Shown in pieces: positions 24,035 to 37,074 of a stretch of DNA of 64,000 nt. The translations under genes were made by a program, and so were the position numbers. The notes under the pieces were generated by a model, which was not told where the DNA came from, made no database searches, and saw nothing but the letters and a program-made list of their open reading frames with translations. Each line of letters opens with the position of its first letter. Position 1 is the first letter of the stretch. Source of the stretch: Anisus vortex (Eukaryota > Mollusca > Gastropoda > Planorbidae); assembly GCA_949126835.1 (NCBI GenBank), contig OX421495.1:24276533-24340532 (forward strand), written 5' to 3'.

Positions 24035-26475
24035 GGACAGCACTGCAATGTGGAATCAAATGAGTGAGGACCAAGGCTCTTGGAGTTTGCCAGCTTTAAC
24101 GACCTCATGCTGGCCAACACACTGGGCCCACACAAGTCCTCAAGAATAACCACATGGCAGAGCCCAAACGGGAAACATCACAACCAAATCGACTACATCA
24201 TGATAAAAACACGCTTCCGGTCAAGTATAAATATTGCTAAGACTCGCAGCTTCCCTCGAGCTGACATTGGAAGTGATCATAACCTAGTCATCATGACCTT
24301 TAGGCTACACCTAAAAAGAATACAGAAAAAGGGGTACACCAGGATCAAATTTGACCTCGAAAAGCTAAAGGATCCTAAAGTAGCAGAAGCCTTCCAGGCA
24401 AAGATAGGAGGGAAATTTGCAGTCCTCAATATCTTAAATTCTGATTTTATGGGCTTGGACACATTGATCGACACCTTCAATACAGTTGTGACCGACACAG
24501 CTCAGGAGATTCTTGGCAAACATAGACCGGCCAAGAAACCATGGATAACATCAGACATCCTGGAGCTGTGTGACGAACGACGCCGACTAAAGAAAACAAA
24601 GACAAAAGACCAGGAAGAAGCCAATAAATACAGAACAATAAACCAGACAATTAGGAAAGGTATGAAAAGGGTAAAGAAAAACTGGATTGAGGAACAGTGC
24701 AACGACATTGAAAACTGTTTAAGGAAGAACAATATCAAAAAAAGCATACCAATTAGTAAAAGAACTAACCACCACTAAGCACGGGCGCACCACCACCATA
24801 CAGGATAAGGATGGTAGAAACCTGACTGAGGAACCAGATATCTTAAAAAGATGGACTGGGTACTGCTCGGAACTGTATAATGACAATATCACTATAGATC
24901 CAGATATACTAAACGTCCCTCCAGCCACAGACAATGACAATCACCCTCTCCTCCGTACAGAAGTGGAGGCAGCAGTCCAAGCACTTCAAAAAGGAAAAGC
25001 TGCAGGAGTGGATAACATCCCTGCTGAGTTGGTGAAAGCAGGAGGGGAAGCCATGGTAAATGTCTTATTGAACATTTCAATAAAATATGGATAACTGGAC
25101 ACTGGCCTAAACCATGGACCCAGTCGTTCATCATCACCCTCCCCAAGAAAGGCAACCTACAGCAATGCCAGAACTACCGCACCATCAGCCTAATAAGCCA
25201 CCCAAGCAAGGTCATGCTCAAAATAATTTTAAGCAAACTCAGACCTTATGCTGAAAGAATCATTGCGGAAGAGCAGGCAGGCTTCAGGCAGGGACGTTGA
25301 ACCACAGAGCAGATCTTTAACCTGCGAATACTCTGTGAGAGGCAGGCGCAACATCAACAACACTTGTACCATATATTTGTTGATTTTAAAAAAAGCATTC
25401 GACAGGGTCTGGCACGCAGCCCTATGGGCAACCATGAAACATTACAACATTAATGACAACCTGACAATGCTGATACGTAGCCTCTATGACAGGGCCACCA
25501 GTGCAGTCTTTTTCAGCAACAACATTGAAGATTGGTTTAGGACTACCGTTGGAGTACGACAAGGATGCTTGCTTTCGCCAACACTGTTCAACATCTTCTT
25601 GGAGAGAATCATGTCGGATGCACTAGAGGATCATGAATGGACAATCAGCATAAATGGCAGAAGGATCACCAACCTTTGATTCGCAGATGATATAGATGGA
25701 CTCACCGAAAGTGAGGAAGAATTAGCCAATCTAGTGGAGCGACTGGACAAAACTTCCGCATCCTATGGCATGAAAATCAGTGCCGAAAAAACTAAATTAA
25801 TGACTAGTAACACCAGCGGCATCACCACGCAGATCAACATTGGTGGGCAGCGTTTGGAAACAGTTAGCAGCTTCAAATACCTAGGAACTATTGTATCTGA
25901 AGAGGGCTCCTAACCAGAAGTAATGTCCAGGATTGCCCAGACAACAGCATCACTAATGAGGCTCAAGACAATATGGAAAGACAAGAACTTAGCCCTCAGC
26001 ACCAAAATCAGGCTGATGCGCTCACTGGTCCTCTCCATTTTCTTATATGCTTGCGAGTCATGGACACTAACAGCTGAGCTGGAAAATAAGATAAACGCCA
26101 TGGAAATGAGATGCTCGAGGACCATGCTCGGTATCTGTTACAAAGACCATATCTCCAACGAACAGATACGAAAAAGAATACAACAGGAAATTGGAAAGTA
26201 TGAAAACCTGCTGGCTACAGTCAAGTTAAGAAAACTGGAATGGTATGGCCACGTCACCAGAACCAACGGGCTTGCAAAGACCATCCTGCAGAGGAGGCAG
26301 AAAGAGCGGAAGACAAAAGAAACGTTGGGAAGATAATATCAGGGAATGGACAGGTACAAAACTGTGCGAGGCAATGAGAACGGCTGAGAGACAGGAGGAA
26401 TGGAGGAGGCTCGTTTACATGTCATCTGTGGCGCCCCAACGGTCCAAGAGACTACGGGATATGTAGGATGTAGGG
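24035..26475 (+). mobile_element. Decayed LINE: endonuclease C-terminus and reverse transcriptase
   Basis: 24080-24778 encodes the end of an APE endonuclease (NQIDYIMIKTRF, DIGSDHNLVIMTF) and the linker. RT motifs follow in broken frames: GKAAGVDNIPAELVKAGGEA, LPKKGNLQQCQNYRTISLI, EEQAGFRQGR, VDFKKAFDRVWHAALW, TTVGVRQGCLLSPTLFNIF, FADDIDGL. The end is TMLGICYKDHISNEQIRKRI and GRWEDNIREWTG. In-frame stops (near 25298, 25678, 25912) and frameshifts show it is dead. The 5' half of the endonuclease is missing. An RTE-like type is likely but not proven. Confidence 0.85.
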
Positions 26476-26479
26476 AGCA

Positions 26480-29060
26480 TACAAAGTTTTCTTAACTTAT
26501 ACGTGTCTAGAAACGTTGACGGCTGGGGAGTGCTATTGTAAAGTTCGGGTGTTTCATTTCATCATATCATATTTTCTAATCACATACTTAATAGTGATTT
26601 AAAAAGGAGGGCATACAAAAAAAGTAAGAGGAAGCAGAGAATAAAAGAAAAGAGAGAAAAATAGAGACCATGATAGAATAGACAATATAAAGGTGTGAGT
26701 GATGGTAAAGTTATACAAATTATTAGAATATATAGTGACTATGGAACATATCCCTGTCAGTTCACCATACTGACCCAACATAAGTCTACTATTGGACCAA
26801 CATTTAAACCTTGGTATCATCATAGGCCTACTGCCCCAATAGATTGAGCTGACAAGTGTTTCGGAAGGAAATTATGCAATGTGTCGCTATTATTATTGTA
26901 AACAAAGTCGCATTCTGATACCTGTATCACAAAGGTTCAGTTAGAGAATTCAACAACGTTGCTTTTAAAGTACAATTAATTGTGTTAGGCTTTTGTCGTA
27001 TAACAATATAGTATGATAATAAATAAGACAAATGAAACTTATGAACCTTTAATTTAAGTGAACTATAAATACTAAGTTTAGATAAACTATAAAAAAAAGG
27101 AAAGAAAACAAAGCTCTAATTGAACCAAAAATATCTTATTTGGAAATACCAGTAGGCCTTGTCGTAGGTTTAAACAAAAAATAGATATTTAATTTAAAAA
27201 ACAACAACATTACAGCAAACGAGGGAAAAAAATTAATTAATAAATTAAAAAATACAAGTCCTACCTATTTACTCTCATAAGATTTCTCTGTTAATTTGCA
27301 CTTATTATTCTTTAGGCCTATAGACTATGTATCTTTTCATTAAATTTTTTTTTTAAATAATTTTATTGTATATTTTTCTGTATAAAATGTAAAAGAAATA
27401 CATTTTGTTTATACATTGATAATATTCCAGAAAACACTCAACGCGATAAAGTTTTTCATCTCGGTTTTAGAGTAACTCGTACATGATTCCGTTACATAGA
27501 TTCTAAATCCAATAACCTTCAGTTTTGAAAATTAGTACCATGGGTAAGAGCTATTGCCCTTATCATAACCACCCACACACACATGCTGTTTTACGGAAGG
27601 TAAGGTCTTCAAGAAAATGTGGGTTGGGGTAGGAAAAGGGAGGGGGGAGGGGTTGAACTGGCATATTGTTGTCCTTACGTTTATGTTTTTATCAAATGAC
27701 ACCATTTCAAGCTAAGAGTTTGGTCGCAGTTCGATTGATTTCAACGATAAGATTCTACATAGATCCAGATAAATCAAATGATCGTTTATAGCATTTCAAA
27801 CCAATGCTTGACAAAAAAAAGTTCTGTCAATAGACTTTTGGTAATTTGAGACAAACAGCGCATTGCAATAAATGTGTCAGGCTGCTGTCCTTGTTTAATG
27901 TTATCGTCTGCAGTGGATCTCATAATGTAGACATCTGTACTTTTACCTTCTCTCTATTCTACTGTTGCATTTTTGTAAATTTTTTGTTTACATTGTAACA
28001 TATATTTGTGTTAATGTTAGACGGCATGCCAGTGAATATTGAAAATAATCAGTTCTCTCCATAAGCTTTAGACTACTACAGTTTAATTGTGTTATTCATA
28101 GACTTATATTTGATGATCACTTTACAGTATTTCCAGTTTGAATACGTTCCTTAAAAGACAAAGACACCAATTGGAACAATTTGTTTTTAAATTTATGCTT
28201 TTAAAACTAATGCTGGCACTGTGCTCAGATTTATTGTACGAAACTAAAAACAAATAGGATACAAATCACAGATAAAGAAATTCGTATATTAGCTAAGTGG
28301 ACAGTTCCCAGTGATATTTTACATAAACTTCTGCTAAATGTTAATTCTCGTTAGGGCCTATAATTAAGTGCATGTATGCTACTAAAATATTCATTGAAAA
28401 TGAGTCACTCAAATGTAGAAAAGAAAAAGGCATGAACAATTTCAATTTTAATAAATCATTAAGACAGTGCCGAACTATGATGCAGAGAGACATCAGGAGT
28501 CACCGCAAGAGAACAGCAGATGCATCTAAATATAGTTTGAACATTTAAAGAAGAAGACTTACATCATATGGAGAAACTCTACCCCACACCCCTGTGTGTA
28601 TGTGCATGCGTATCAGTGTGTGTATGTAGTCTCTATGTGAAGCGCCGGTAAAACATGATAAGAAATAGTATTTACAATTGGTGGATTTAAGAATGTGTTA
28701 CGGTTTAAATCACGGCCCGATTCGGTAGGCATTGCTATTCAATAAATCGATTAGATAAATTGATTCCGGTGTCAGCGTTTATCAAAATTGGAAAATTCCT
28801 CAACCAGCTCATTAACTATTGATTTGTTTGTCTAATGTAAAGCTTAGCCCAACAGTTAATGCTGATTGCTAAAGCAGTCCTACATACCCCATTGTCTCTG
28901 ATATATTAATTAAAGAAAAACTACTTAACTTTGGGGATAGACTGCGCGATTACCAAACCAAAATCTCTTTGAAGTAATGTCAAACTTAATACTCTTTTTT
29001 TAAATTCCGGGTAGATTATTGTTGTAATAGCCATAATATTATATATTATATATATTTGAT
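26480..29060. other. AT-rich sequence without recognised features
   Basis: No domain-bearing open frame, no repeat longer than homopolymers, and a few G-rich runs (near 27625-27650). Two TAGGCCTA palindromes at 26823 and 27313. Confidence 0.5.
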
Positions 29061-29069
29061 ATTTGATAG

Positions 29070-29149
29070 CCTTTATATATATATATATATATATAGATAG
29101 ATAGATAGATATATATATAGAGAGGGGGGGGAGATAGATAGATAGATAA

Positions 29150-29208
<59 letters not shown>

Positions 29209-29212
29209 TTAC
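29070..29212. repeat. TA and GATA microsatellite
   Basis: A (TA)n run, a short G run, then a (GATA)n run of about 17 units. Confidence 0.95.
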
Positions 29213-30234
29213 AAAAATAATATATATCTTTGACTTTAGATAAATGATGTTCTATAAGCCAAATTTATATTACAATAATTTTTTAAGTAAAAATCTTATT
29301 AAACGTTCCTAATTTTTATTTGGCCTGATGGGCAATTCAATATAAAAATTATACGTGTATATTTCACTAATTAGGAGACAATCTTCAAATGTGTGTGTAT
29401 ATCTTAACATTAGGTGTTTTTTTTTATAGATCAAATAAACATCAATAAATAAGGCCTATAGTCTGTTATTTATAATACATTTTGATACTTTTGTATCAAT
29501 ATTGACCGCCTGCATTGTATGGCTTTGAAATTTGCTTTACCACTCGAGTGAAATAACACTGTGGGGAAATTGATGCGAAGGTGTTTCTTTCTTTTTTTTT
29601 TTTGTGTGTGTGTTTACTTTGGAACTTTTAAGTCCACCGGAACTCTTATTTAGTGATTGGCATCCTTTGAATAATGAAACGTTATAATGAGCACCACATC
29701 GTCAGCTTGTTAAGCACGGCAACTATTTAACTTTGTTAACTCTGTGTAGGCCATATATATATGTGTGTGTATGTGTGTTTTTTTATATTCAAAGCTGTGC
29801 CGCGGAAGCGGTCTGTCAATTGTATGTTTACAAACATATCATATATAGGATAAAATCGTCCTCTTCTCTCTTTTTTTTAGGCTTCTTAAGTTCCCGTGTC
29901 TATAGTTTTAACACCAGAGTGCTTTTTTTTTTAATACACTGCCCCAAGCTACTGTTTGGGGGGGGGGGGGAGTATCTATATAAATTTGTTGAATTCCTGT
30001 GCGCATTGGACAATTATTTTATAGTGCATACCGGATGGTCAGGGGGAAAGATTATAGCGGATCAGATCTAGCCCGCAGTCCTTGGAATGAGGCCCCCCTC
30101 ACTTAAAGAAAAGGTAACATAGTTTGTGTCTAAAGAGAGAAAGAAAGAGAGAGAGGACAAACAGGTATAGACCTAAGGAGAGAGATTTTGTGGGAGATAG
30201 ACTGATAGACATAAAAATAAATTGACAAATTTAA

Positions 30235-30375
30235 ATAGGTAGATTGTTATAAATAGATAGAGATAGACAGAGATAAATAGATACAACTAATTAATTTATA
30301 GATGGATAGATATAGATATATAATCAAACAGACGTACAGACAGACAGATATATAGATAGATAGACAGACAGTTAA

Positions 30376-30427
<52 letters not shown>

Positions 30428-30510
30428 TAGATAGACAGACAGATAGATAGATAGACAGACAGATAGACAGAAAGATCAGACGGGCAGATAGATAGATAGA
30501 GACAGAAATA
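30235..30510. repeat. GATA/GACA microsatellite
   Basis: Imperfect GATA and GACA tetranucleotides, including an uninterrupted (TAGA)n run at about 30377-30427. Confidence 0.9.
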
Positions 30511-31419
30511 TGTTTGATTTCATTTAACTAACGCTTTATTTAAAAGGAAGCAATAGTCTAAACATAATTTCAAACAAATCTCGTTCATTTACATTTACTT
30601 TGTGTTTAAAGGGTAGAGCATTTACAACGGGATATATTTAGACCACTGATCTATATATATAGATAAATGATTTCGCTTAATTTTCATTTTATTATTTTTC
30701 TTGTCTTGAATAAAACTTTTTTTACATGCATTATTCTTATCTTTTAAAGTGAAGTTAACTTAAATTTTAATATTTCTTACCTTTTCAAATCTCCAAACTT
30801 TTCTATTTGTCTTTTTTTACTTTTGAATAATTATCCATCATTTAGAAACATATTTGTAATAAACAGAACTGTCCAGGTTTTACCCGAGATAAAAGTTAAA
30901 ATTCCTAACTTGGTGTAGGTGTAGTTTTAAAAGTAGTTTAGCTAAATTCCTCAACGTTTAAATGTCAACCATTCATTGGCAGGTAGACCCTACAAGTTTA
31001 AAATGCTACTCGGCATTGTTCTGTTAGGGGCACCGCGGTCCCTACGAGCTCCGCTAAGACGTGAATAAATATCACCTTCACCTACCAGTGGTACACATGA
31101 GCCCCACCACAAGAACCCCCACACTCTGCTGTTTTGTGTGCTCTTAGCAGAAGTCATATGTACCAATGCCTGGATTGTTTTGTGGGGGACACTGTCTTTG
31201 GGGGAGATTGGAGATCGATCAATCGATCTGATATCGCGACAGGAAATAAAAATAGAAAAGGGGGGAAGGGGGGTGGTAAGCAATATTGTTTGAACGCAAT
31301 GAAGAAAAGAGCAATTCTGTAATGTCGAGTTATTCCCCATGTCTTTATTTCTAGTTCTAGCAGTTCTAGCTGTATATAATCCATTTGACGAACAAGTAGG
31401 CCTAAGCTTACCTGTTCAA

Positions 31420-32165
31420 TTAGAGGGCTTATTTTTATTTTCTTGTAACTATTTTATTGAAACTAAGCTCTTCTTTCTTGTAACAAGCGGGGTGGTTTTT
31501 TTATTATTTTATTATTACTAACTAGAGTGCCTATTTTGATTTTCTTGTAACTATTTTATTGTTACTAACTAGATAACTAGATTTATTTTGATTTTCTATT
31601 AACTAAATATCCTAATTGAAATATCTTGGAACTTACTAGAGGGCCTACTTTATTGTATAATTTAGCACACTAGTATAAGGCCAATATGATTTTTCCTATA
31701 AATTTCTAGCTGGTTTATTTTAATTATCTTTTAACTAACTAGATGGCCTATTCTTGTAACTATAACCAGTGAGCTTAATTTGATAAGCTTGTAATTATTA
31801 TAATTATAGTGGGCCTATTTAAGAGTTTCTTGTATCTGTCTAGGGGGCCTTTCTTCATTTTCTCGTAACTTTCTTTTGGCCTCTTTTTTTACTTTCTTTT
31901 AACTTTCTAGCGGTCAGATTTTGTTGTTCTTGTAACTTTTTAGTGGGCCTGTTTTGATGTTGCCTTTTTAGGGGGAAAGGGGGGGGGGATTCCCTGTGGA
32001 TCATTTTCTATCATATTTTAACTATAAAGTGGGCATATTTTAATTTGTTCTTGTTTGTTGTAGTTGTTCTAACTAACGAGTTTGCCTGTTGTGTTGTTCT
32101 TGTAACTAATTTGTTGGCCGGTTTTGCCGTTCTTGTAACCAAGTGGTTGGTATTTTATATATTGT
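31420..32165. repeat. Degenerate tandem repeat with CTAG...GGGCC...TTCTTGTAACT units
   Basis: Loose units of about 50-60 bp built from CTAG, (A/T)GGGCCTATTTTGAT and TTTCTTGTAACT recur about a dozen times with many changes. Not coding. Confidence 0.65.
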
Positions 32166-32194
32166 TTTAGTGGGATTATCTTGGGGAGCTATCA

Positions 32195-32700
32195 TCTCCT
32201 ACCAAGCGCGTCCCAAGGTGGCGGATAGGGGAATGACCTTTAGATATAAGGGTTAGCCGTGAATTCTGAATAAGCGGCCGCGGACCAACTGGTTTGCTGT
32301 CATGGAGGGTGAGGTGGGGTATCCCGTGGTAAGGATACTCTTTAAAAAATGCCTAAAAAATCCAATGAAATGACTGCAAAAAGTGAACATAGAGCACTCT
32401 AAACCTGGACAGACGAGGCCGTTAGCTCGGAATAGCAGTCATCTAGGAGAGAAAACTCCAAAAATAAATCAACTGCTGCCTTGCAGATGGTCATGGCTGA
32501 TCAAAGGTTATGGAAGCAAATCCAGAAAAAAAACAGCAGGCTAAAGCCGGAGGCAGAGAGCCTTGAATGGCGCAAAACACACTGCCACGCAATTCTCAAT
32601 GAGAACGAAGAAGAAGTGGGATTATTCTTACATATTGAAACAATTAGGCCTAAATCCATTATGATTTCCAGTTAGGCCGCTAGGCCTACTGTAATCTTCA
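32195..32700 (+). mobile_element. Probable LINE 5' leader relic
   Basis: GGTGGCGGATAGGGGAATG (about 32218-32236) is shared with the 5' leader of the minus-strand LINE ending at 62440. The following sequence is moderately GC-rich and has only a short open frame (32481-32675) without recognisable domains. Confidence 0.45.
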
Positions 32701-32869
32701 AAAATTTGATAGCTTTCTTTTTCAATAAACTTGTCCCATGGAATGTCATTCCTCCAGTAAACCTTTATTATTAATTTCTTTTAGTAGCTTTTGTAATGCA
32801 CGCTATGCGGAGTTCTGTATTATTAACAGCATAAATAACGTACTAATGATGCTAAAAGGTTGGTTGTAG

Positions 32870-33300
32870 ACTATGACACTCCTATTAGGCTATAAAGACA
32901 ATTATTGCGTCCTACGCTCATCCGTGGTCTGAGTCTAGTCTTGCATTTTGATCCATGTTTAATTGATGTTAAATTGCTGGTTTTCCATGACCGGGTGTCA
33001 TTAGTGAAGAATGAGTACTTATATGCATTTTTTCTTGCATAAGGGATAACAAAAGTGTTTTAGTCCTAATGTTTATCAGAGCATTGTAACAGATTGTTAT
33101 TGAATTTCTAAGTTAGAAATTAATGCCTTATGATTATGTATTATTACTACTTTACTCTTTGCCCTTCACTCCTCTAGTGTTTCTAGGTTTAGTGATTTAA
33201 TTATTGGTATTAGTGTTACTCTTGTCAGATGTAATAAATATTCACTAGAAATGAACCTTGCAGCTCTTTCCTGACTTTGTTCTAATTTTTATTACTCCTT
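32870..33300 (-). mobile_element. LINE 3' end relic, copy A
   Basis: Collinear with 35925-36390: both contain TTATTGCGTC, a TATGCATTT and CTCGCATAAGGGATAA-type segment, and CCTCTAGTGATTCTAGGTTTAG-like sequence. In copy B the complement encodes an RT C-terminus. Confidence 0.6.
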
Positions 33301-33740
33301 TATATTAACTTGCATTGTCTGTCTGCTTGCTTGTCTGTAATCTTGCAAAACTTTGCATCAATTCTTCGACCACTTCCGTCGTCCAATCGAGCTGAAACTT
33401 GGGCAGCAGACTTGTACCGACAAACAATACATTCTATCAAATTTTCAGCATCATAGCCTTTGGAATAGTCACGAATTTCTTCGACCAATTTGCGAATCAA
33501 AGAAAATATTTTACGTAAAACATGGCTGCCTTTGACGGAAGTAGGCCTAAATAAACTTTTCGGATATGTTCGTTTTTACGAAAAAAATACGAATGAGAAT
33601 TTCCGGTAAGTTTAATTAAATTTGAGATTTTTGACACAGATATTTTTCTGTACATGATTCATTTTCAGTAGTCAATCAATTATTTAATTATATGATGGTA
33701 AACTTAGTTTACAAAGAAAGGGAGTATTATAAAAACTTTG
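33301..33740. other. Segment separating two parts of a LINE relic
   Basis: Contains TGTCTGTCTGCTTGCTTGTC followed by CGACCACTTCCGTCGTCCAA. It appears to interrupt the LINE relic (parts at 32870-33300 and 33745-33960), so it may be a separate inserted repeat. No inverted ends were found. Confidence 0.3.
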
Positions 33741-33744
33741 TTTT

Positions 33745-33960
33745 TATGGGTTAGTTTATTATGTTTTCTTTAGTTGATGGGTCTCTAACAGAAGATGCAT
33801 ATTCTAGTATAGGTCTAACTAATGTGAGATAGCATGTTAGTTTTATGTTCTTAATACATTTGTAAAATTTCCTTTTTATGAATGCTAATGTTTTGTTAGA
33901 CTTTTTAATTACTTTATCAATATTCCAAGAAAATTGATTTAAAAAAAACATCTACAAAAC
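33745..33960 (-). mobile_element. LINE reverse-transcriptase C-terminal relic
   Basis: The minus frame reads KLTCYLTLVRPILEYASS, the thumb motif typical of CR1/Jockey-like RTs (LVRPxLEYAS...W), with the tryptophan changed to Arg. Preceded by a degenerate KTLAFIKRKFYKC segment. Confidence 0.7.
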
Positions 33961-34054
33961 AATAAAAGGCCAGTTGTGACTTATTATTAAATACCTGGGA
34001 AAGAAAAGTCCTTAGAACATGGTTTTTTTTCTTCAACAAAAGATGATAATGGAT

Positions 34055-34524
34055 GGAGGATGCGCACCCAATTTCTACCCGTAGGCCTCAAAGCACGGGG
34101 AACAGCTCCCGAAGCGGCTCCGGGTGTCCCGCTATCCATTGCACACCGGCTAGGCCTGTGGCCCCGGTGGGGAGTTAGAAAGGACGTTGCAAACCAGTCT
34201 CGAAGAACCTCGTGGTGCCTTGATGCCTGTACCTATAGTACAGGATTTGTGCTACCGAGGGACATTGCAGGTATACTGGCGAGCCACCACGATAATGATC
34301 CTAGGGGAACCGCAGTGAACAATAGCTGGACTAAGGAAACCTTCACTAAGCTGTTACACGGCACGCCATTGGCGTGTCGTGGGGTGGCTGGAGCCCAGAC
34401 AGAGCTTTGGTGTGCCTCCCCAGTGATTACTCCTAATACGTTACGCTCTGGACTATAGAGTCATTCGGGCTCGTTCGTTTTTTTTTTTAATAGAGACATT
34501 ATAATTCGGAGAATGCGCACCAAT
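34055..34524. mobile_element. GC-rich structured dispersed repeat, copy 1
   Basis: About 435 bp, far GC-richer than its surroundings. It is flanked by near-identical direct repeats (GGAGGATGCGCACCCAAT at 34055-34072, GGAGAATGCGCACCAAT at 34508-34524), which look like a target duplication. Strong hairpins include CCTGTAC/GTACAGG around 34230 and ACGGCACGCC/GGCGTGTCGT around 34360. It ends near a T run. A diverged relative is at 45340-45700. There is no convincing protein. Confidence 0.6.
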
Positions 34525-34559
34525 AGAGAGGTTTATGAATTCTATGAATATCCTACAAT

Positions 34560-34835
34560 AATGACTAAGATAAAGAAGGGCAGACAACGCTGGACAGGCC
34601 ACCCGGAACGAACAACAGAGTAGTAAAAGTAGCATACACACAGAACTCCATAAAACGAACTAAAGGCAGACCCAGACTGAGATGGTTGGACACTGTCGAG
34701 ATGGATCTGAGTCAGATCGGGGTCCAGGCCTGGAGAAAGAACACAGCCGATATGTCTGAGTGGAAGGAGGTGGTGAGGCAGGCCAGAACCCTTCATGATG
34801 ATGACAATAGTAAGAGCGAGAGAGAGAGAGAGAGA
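34560..34835 (+). mobile_element. LINE 3' end with (GA)n tail
   Basis: A frame reads RTKGRPRLRWLDTVEMDL, then GVQAWRKNTADMSEWKEVVR and ARTLHDDD, the usual C-terminus of I/RTE-type non-LTR polymerases. It is followed by GAGCGAGAGAGAGAGAGAGA, a simple-repeat tail. Confidence 0.75.
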
Positions 34836-35924
34836 GATTTTCGTAAACATTGGAAGGTATAATATTTGTCCAGTTAGTATTTGTATTGAGTATATTATTA
34901 TACTTGATTTAAAGGATACACAAATATTATTATCGACATTTTTTCCTTTGCTTTGATTGTTTATAAGTTCTGATAAGCCCGCCCTTGTTAAGTCCAGCCA
35001 AATCAAGTCCTACACACAGTGGTCTTACAGAGTGCTGCAGAAGGGGAGAAAAACAATGAATTTCTGTAACTGTCGGGAAATGCTATACGTAAAATAGTAA
35101 CTGTAATTTTAATCCACCGATTATTATTTAGTTTACGTATTTTATCCCAAAAGCTATTATCAGTGACACGGTTAACCTTTGATTGTTTTAGCCCAACTAT
35201 TTAAAGCTAAAATATAATATCATGGGTTAGGGTTAACCCTAATATACCTAATATCACTGACATATATACATATAACTAGAAAAAAATGGCGTCTGGAGCG
35301 GGTGGAGTTGAATGTGTTCCCTATTTAGAACGTTAGTTTTCATTTAATAGGCTATTATAGTAAGCTAACGCGCGTATAATTGTCTGCTTAGCGCCTATCC
35401 TTGACAAATAAATCCGCCATGAGCCCCACATCTAGTTAGGCCGGCCTACACAAGGCCTAAACGACTTCATCTAGGCCTACACGTTCTATTCTAAATGATT
35501 GCTTTTAAATGACAAAAAAAGAAATATTGCAATAGTGTAAATCAGTGATGGATGAGGGTGCTTGTGTTGTTTTTGTTTATTTTTTGGTGGAATGGTAGTT
35601 CTAAGTCTCAAAGGAAAAATCTACTCTGTTTTATACCAGATACTGCCATGACCGCCGGAATCTTATTCATTAAACTTCTTAGCATACAATCGACATTTTT
35701 ACGCTACTGTAAACGGTATCTATCCATCCAGGAGCCAATCTGGTGTTTTTACTTCCATGCAAGGACCACAAGCTGTCATAGATCTATTTCCAAATCATTC
35801 ATCCATCTCAGCCTAGATCTGGCATTTTCTCGTGTTCCTCATCTAGACTCTAGGAGAGGCATATTTTGGTTTTATATCGTCTTCATTCCTCTGTTATTTA
35901 TCTTTATCTTAGGACTATATAGGC
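34836..35924. other. Intergenic sequence, no firm gene
   Basis: Contains a possible short first exon at 35286 (ATGGCGTCTGGAGCGGGTGG) and a plus-strand open frame at 35552-35950 with no recognisable domain. Two TAGGCCTA palindromes at 35472 and 35920. Confidence 0.3.
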
Positions 35925-36420
35925 CTAGCCTTTTACAGACGCTTACATAAGATTATTGCGTCATATGCACATCCGTTCTGAGTAAGCTTAGGTCCTATAA
36001 TCTTACAATTTTATTTGTGTTTTAAATGATGCCAAGTTATTGGTTTTCCTTGTCTGTTCAGGTAACCCAGTCCATGCCCGGATGCCACTCTGGAAGAAAG
36101 AGTAATTATATTATATGCATTTGTTCTCGCATAAGGGATAAGGAAAGTTTGTCTTTATTGTGCAGTAATTTCTAAGTTTTAATTTAGACTCTAATGCCTA
36201 ATGTATTATTAGGTCTACTACTTTACCATTTGCCCTTCTGTCCTCTAGTGATTCTAGGTTTAGTGGTTTAACTTTAACTATTGGTGTTATTTTTGTCAAC
36301 TGTGAATATTCGCTAGATAAACTAGTAATAAAGCGTGCACCTCTTTTGATGTTGAATTTTAGTTGAATTTCTAGATGATCTGTCCAGCGTAACCTGTCTC
36401 CTGTTTTTTTTTTAAACATT
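35925..36420 (-). mobile_element. LINE 3' end relic, copy B
   Basis: The minus frame at 36198-36419 reads RLRWTDHLEIQL, NIKRGARFITSLSS and LNLESLEDRRANGKVVDL, matching the end of CR1/Jockey-type RTs (RRAARF...W..LE.RR). The 3' non-coding part is collinear with 32870-33300. Confidence 0.7.
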
Positions 36421-37074
36421 GGTCTATTGTGAGTTCTTGGTGAGCGTCGTTTATTTATATAATTATTGTAACTTTAAACTTAAAAGATATAAGATATAAA
36501 GGCTTATAGATTATAGGCCTAATACTTCGCAGAGGCTTGGGGCGGATTTTGTAACGGCCTGTCGAAGTATTTATAAGGGACATAATTCAGGCAAAGCTCT
36601 TGTGTTTATTTTTGTGAGTAGCATACCTTCCTTACGGTTACAACTATTCCAGGTTGCCCTTTTATTCTAAAATAAGCTTATCAATGAAAAATTAAAAATT
36701 TACAAACATTAACCTTTAAAATAAATTTACGTTTTCTGATTTAAAACGCAAAATTAAATTAATAACTTTACTAATTAGCCATAATTACATTATACTTTAA
36801 AGCAATATGAAAATAAACATAATTTTGAACTTTAAATAAAACAAATCTGGCTAATACAAAAACACAATGGTTATATTTAAGAATGTATTAATTTATCAAT
36901 AATCACTTTCTAAGAATGCAATTCATTTGCTTCATTCATTAGACAATTAGACAATTATTATTGTGCCGATTAAAATAAAATAAAAATTGCATAAAATACA
37001 ATGAATTATACTCATAACCATGTGCATCCTTACCATGCATACATTTATAATCGTTATTTTTCCCCTCGAATTAA

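Noticed and set aside
30990..31340. Minus-strand frame of 116 codons
   Set aside because: No recognisable domain, repeats or splice sites; composition looks like random AT/GC mixture.
34060..34458. 132-codon plus-strand frame in the GC-rich repeat
   Set aside because: The related copy at 45340-45700 does not keep this frame while keeping the hairpins, so structure rather than protein seems conserved.
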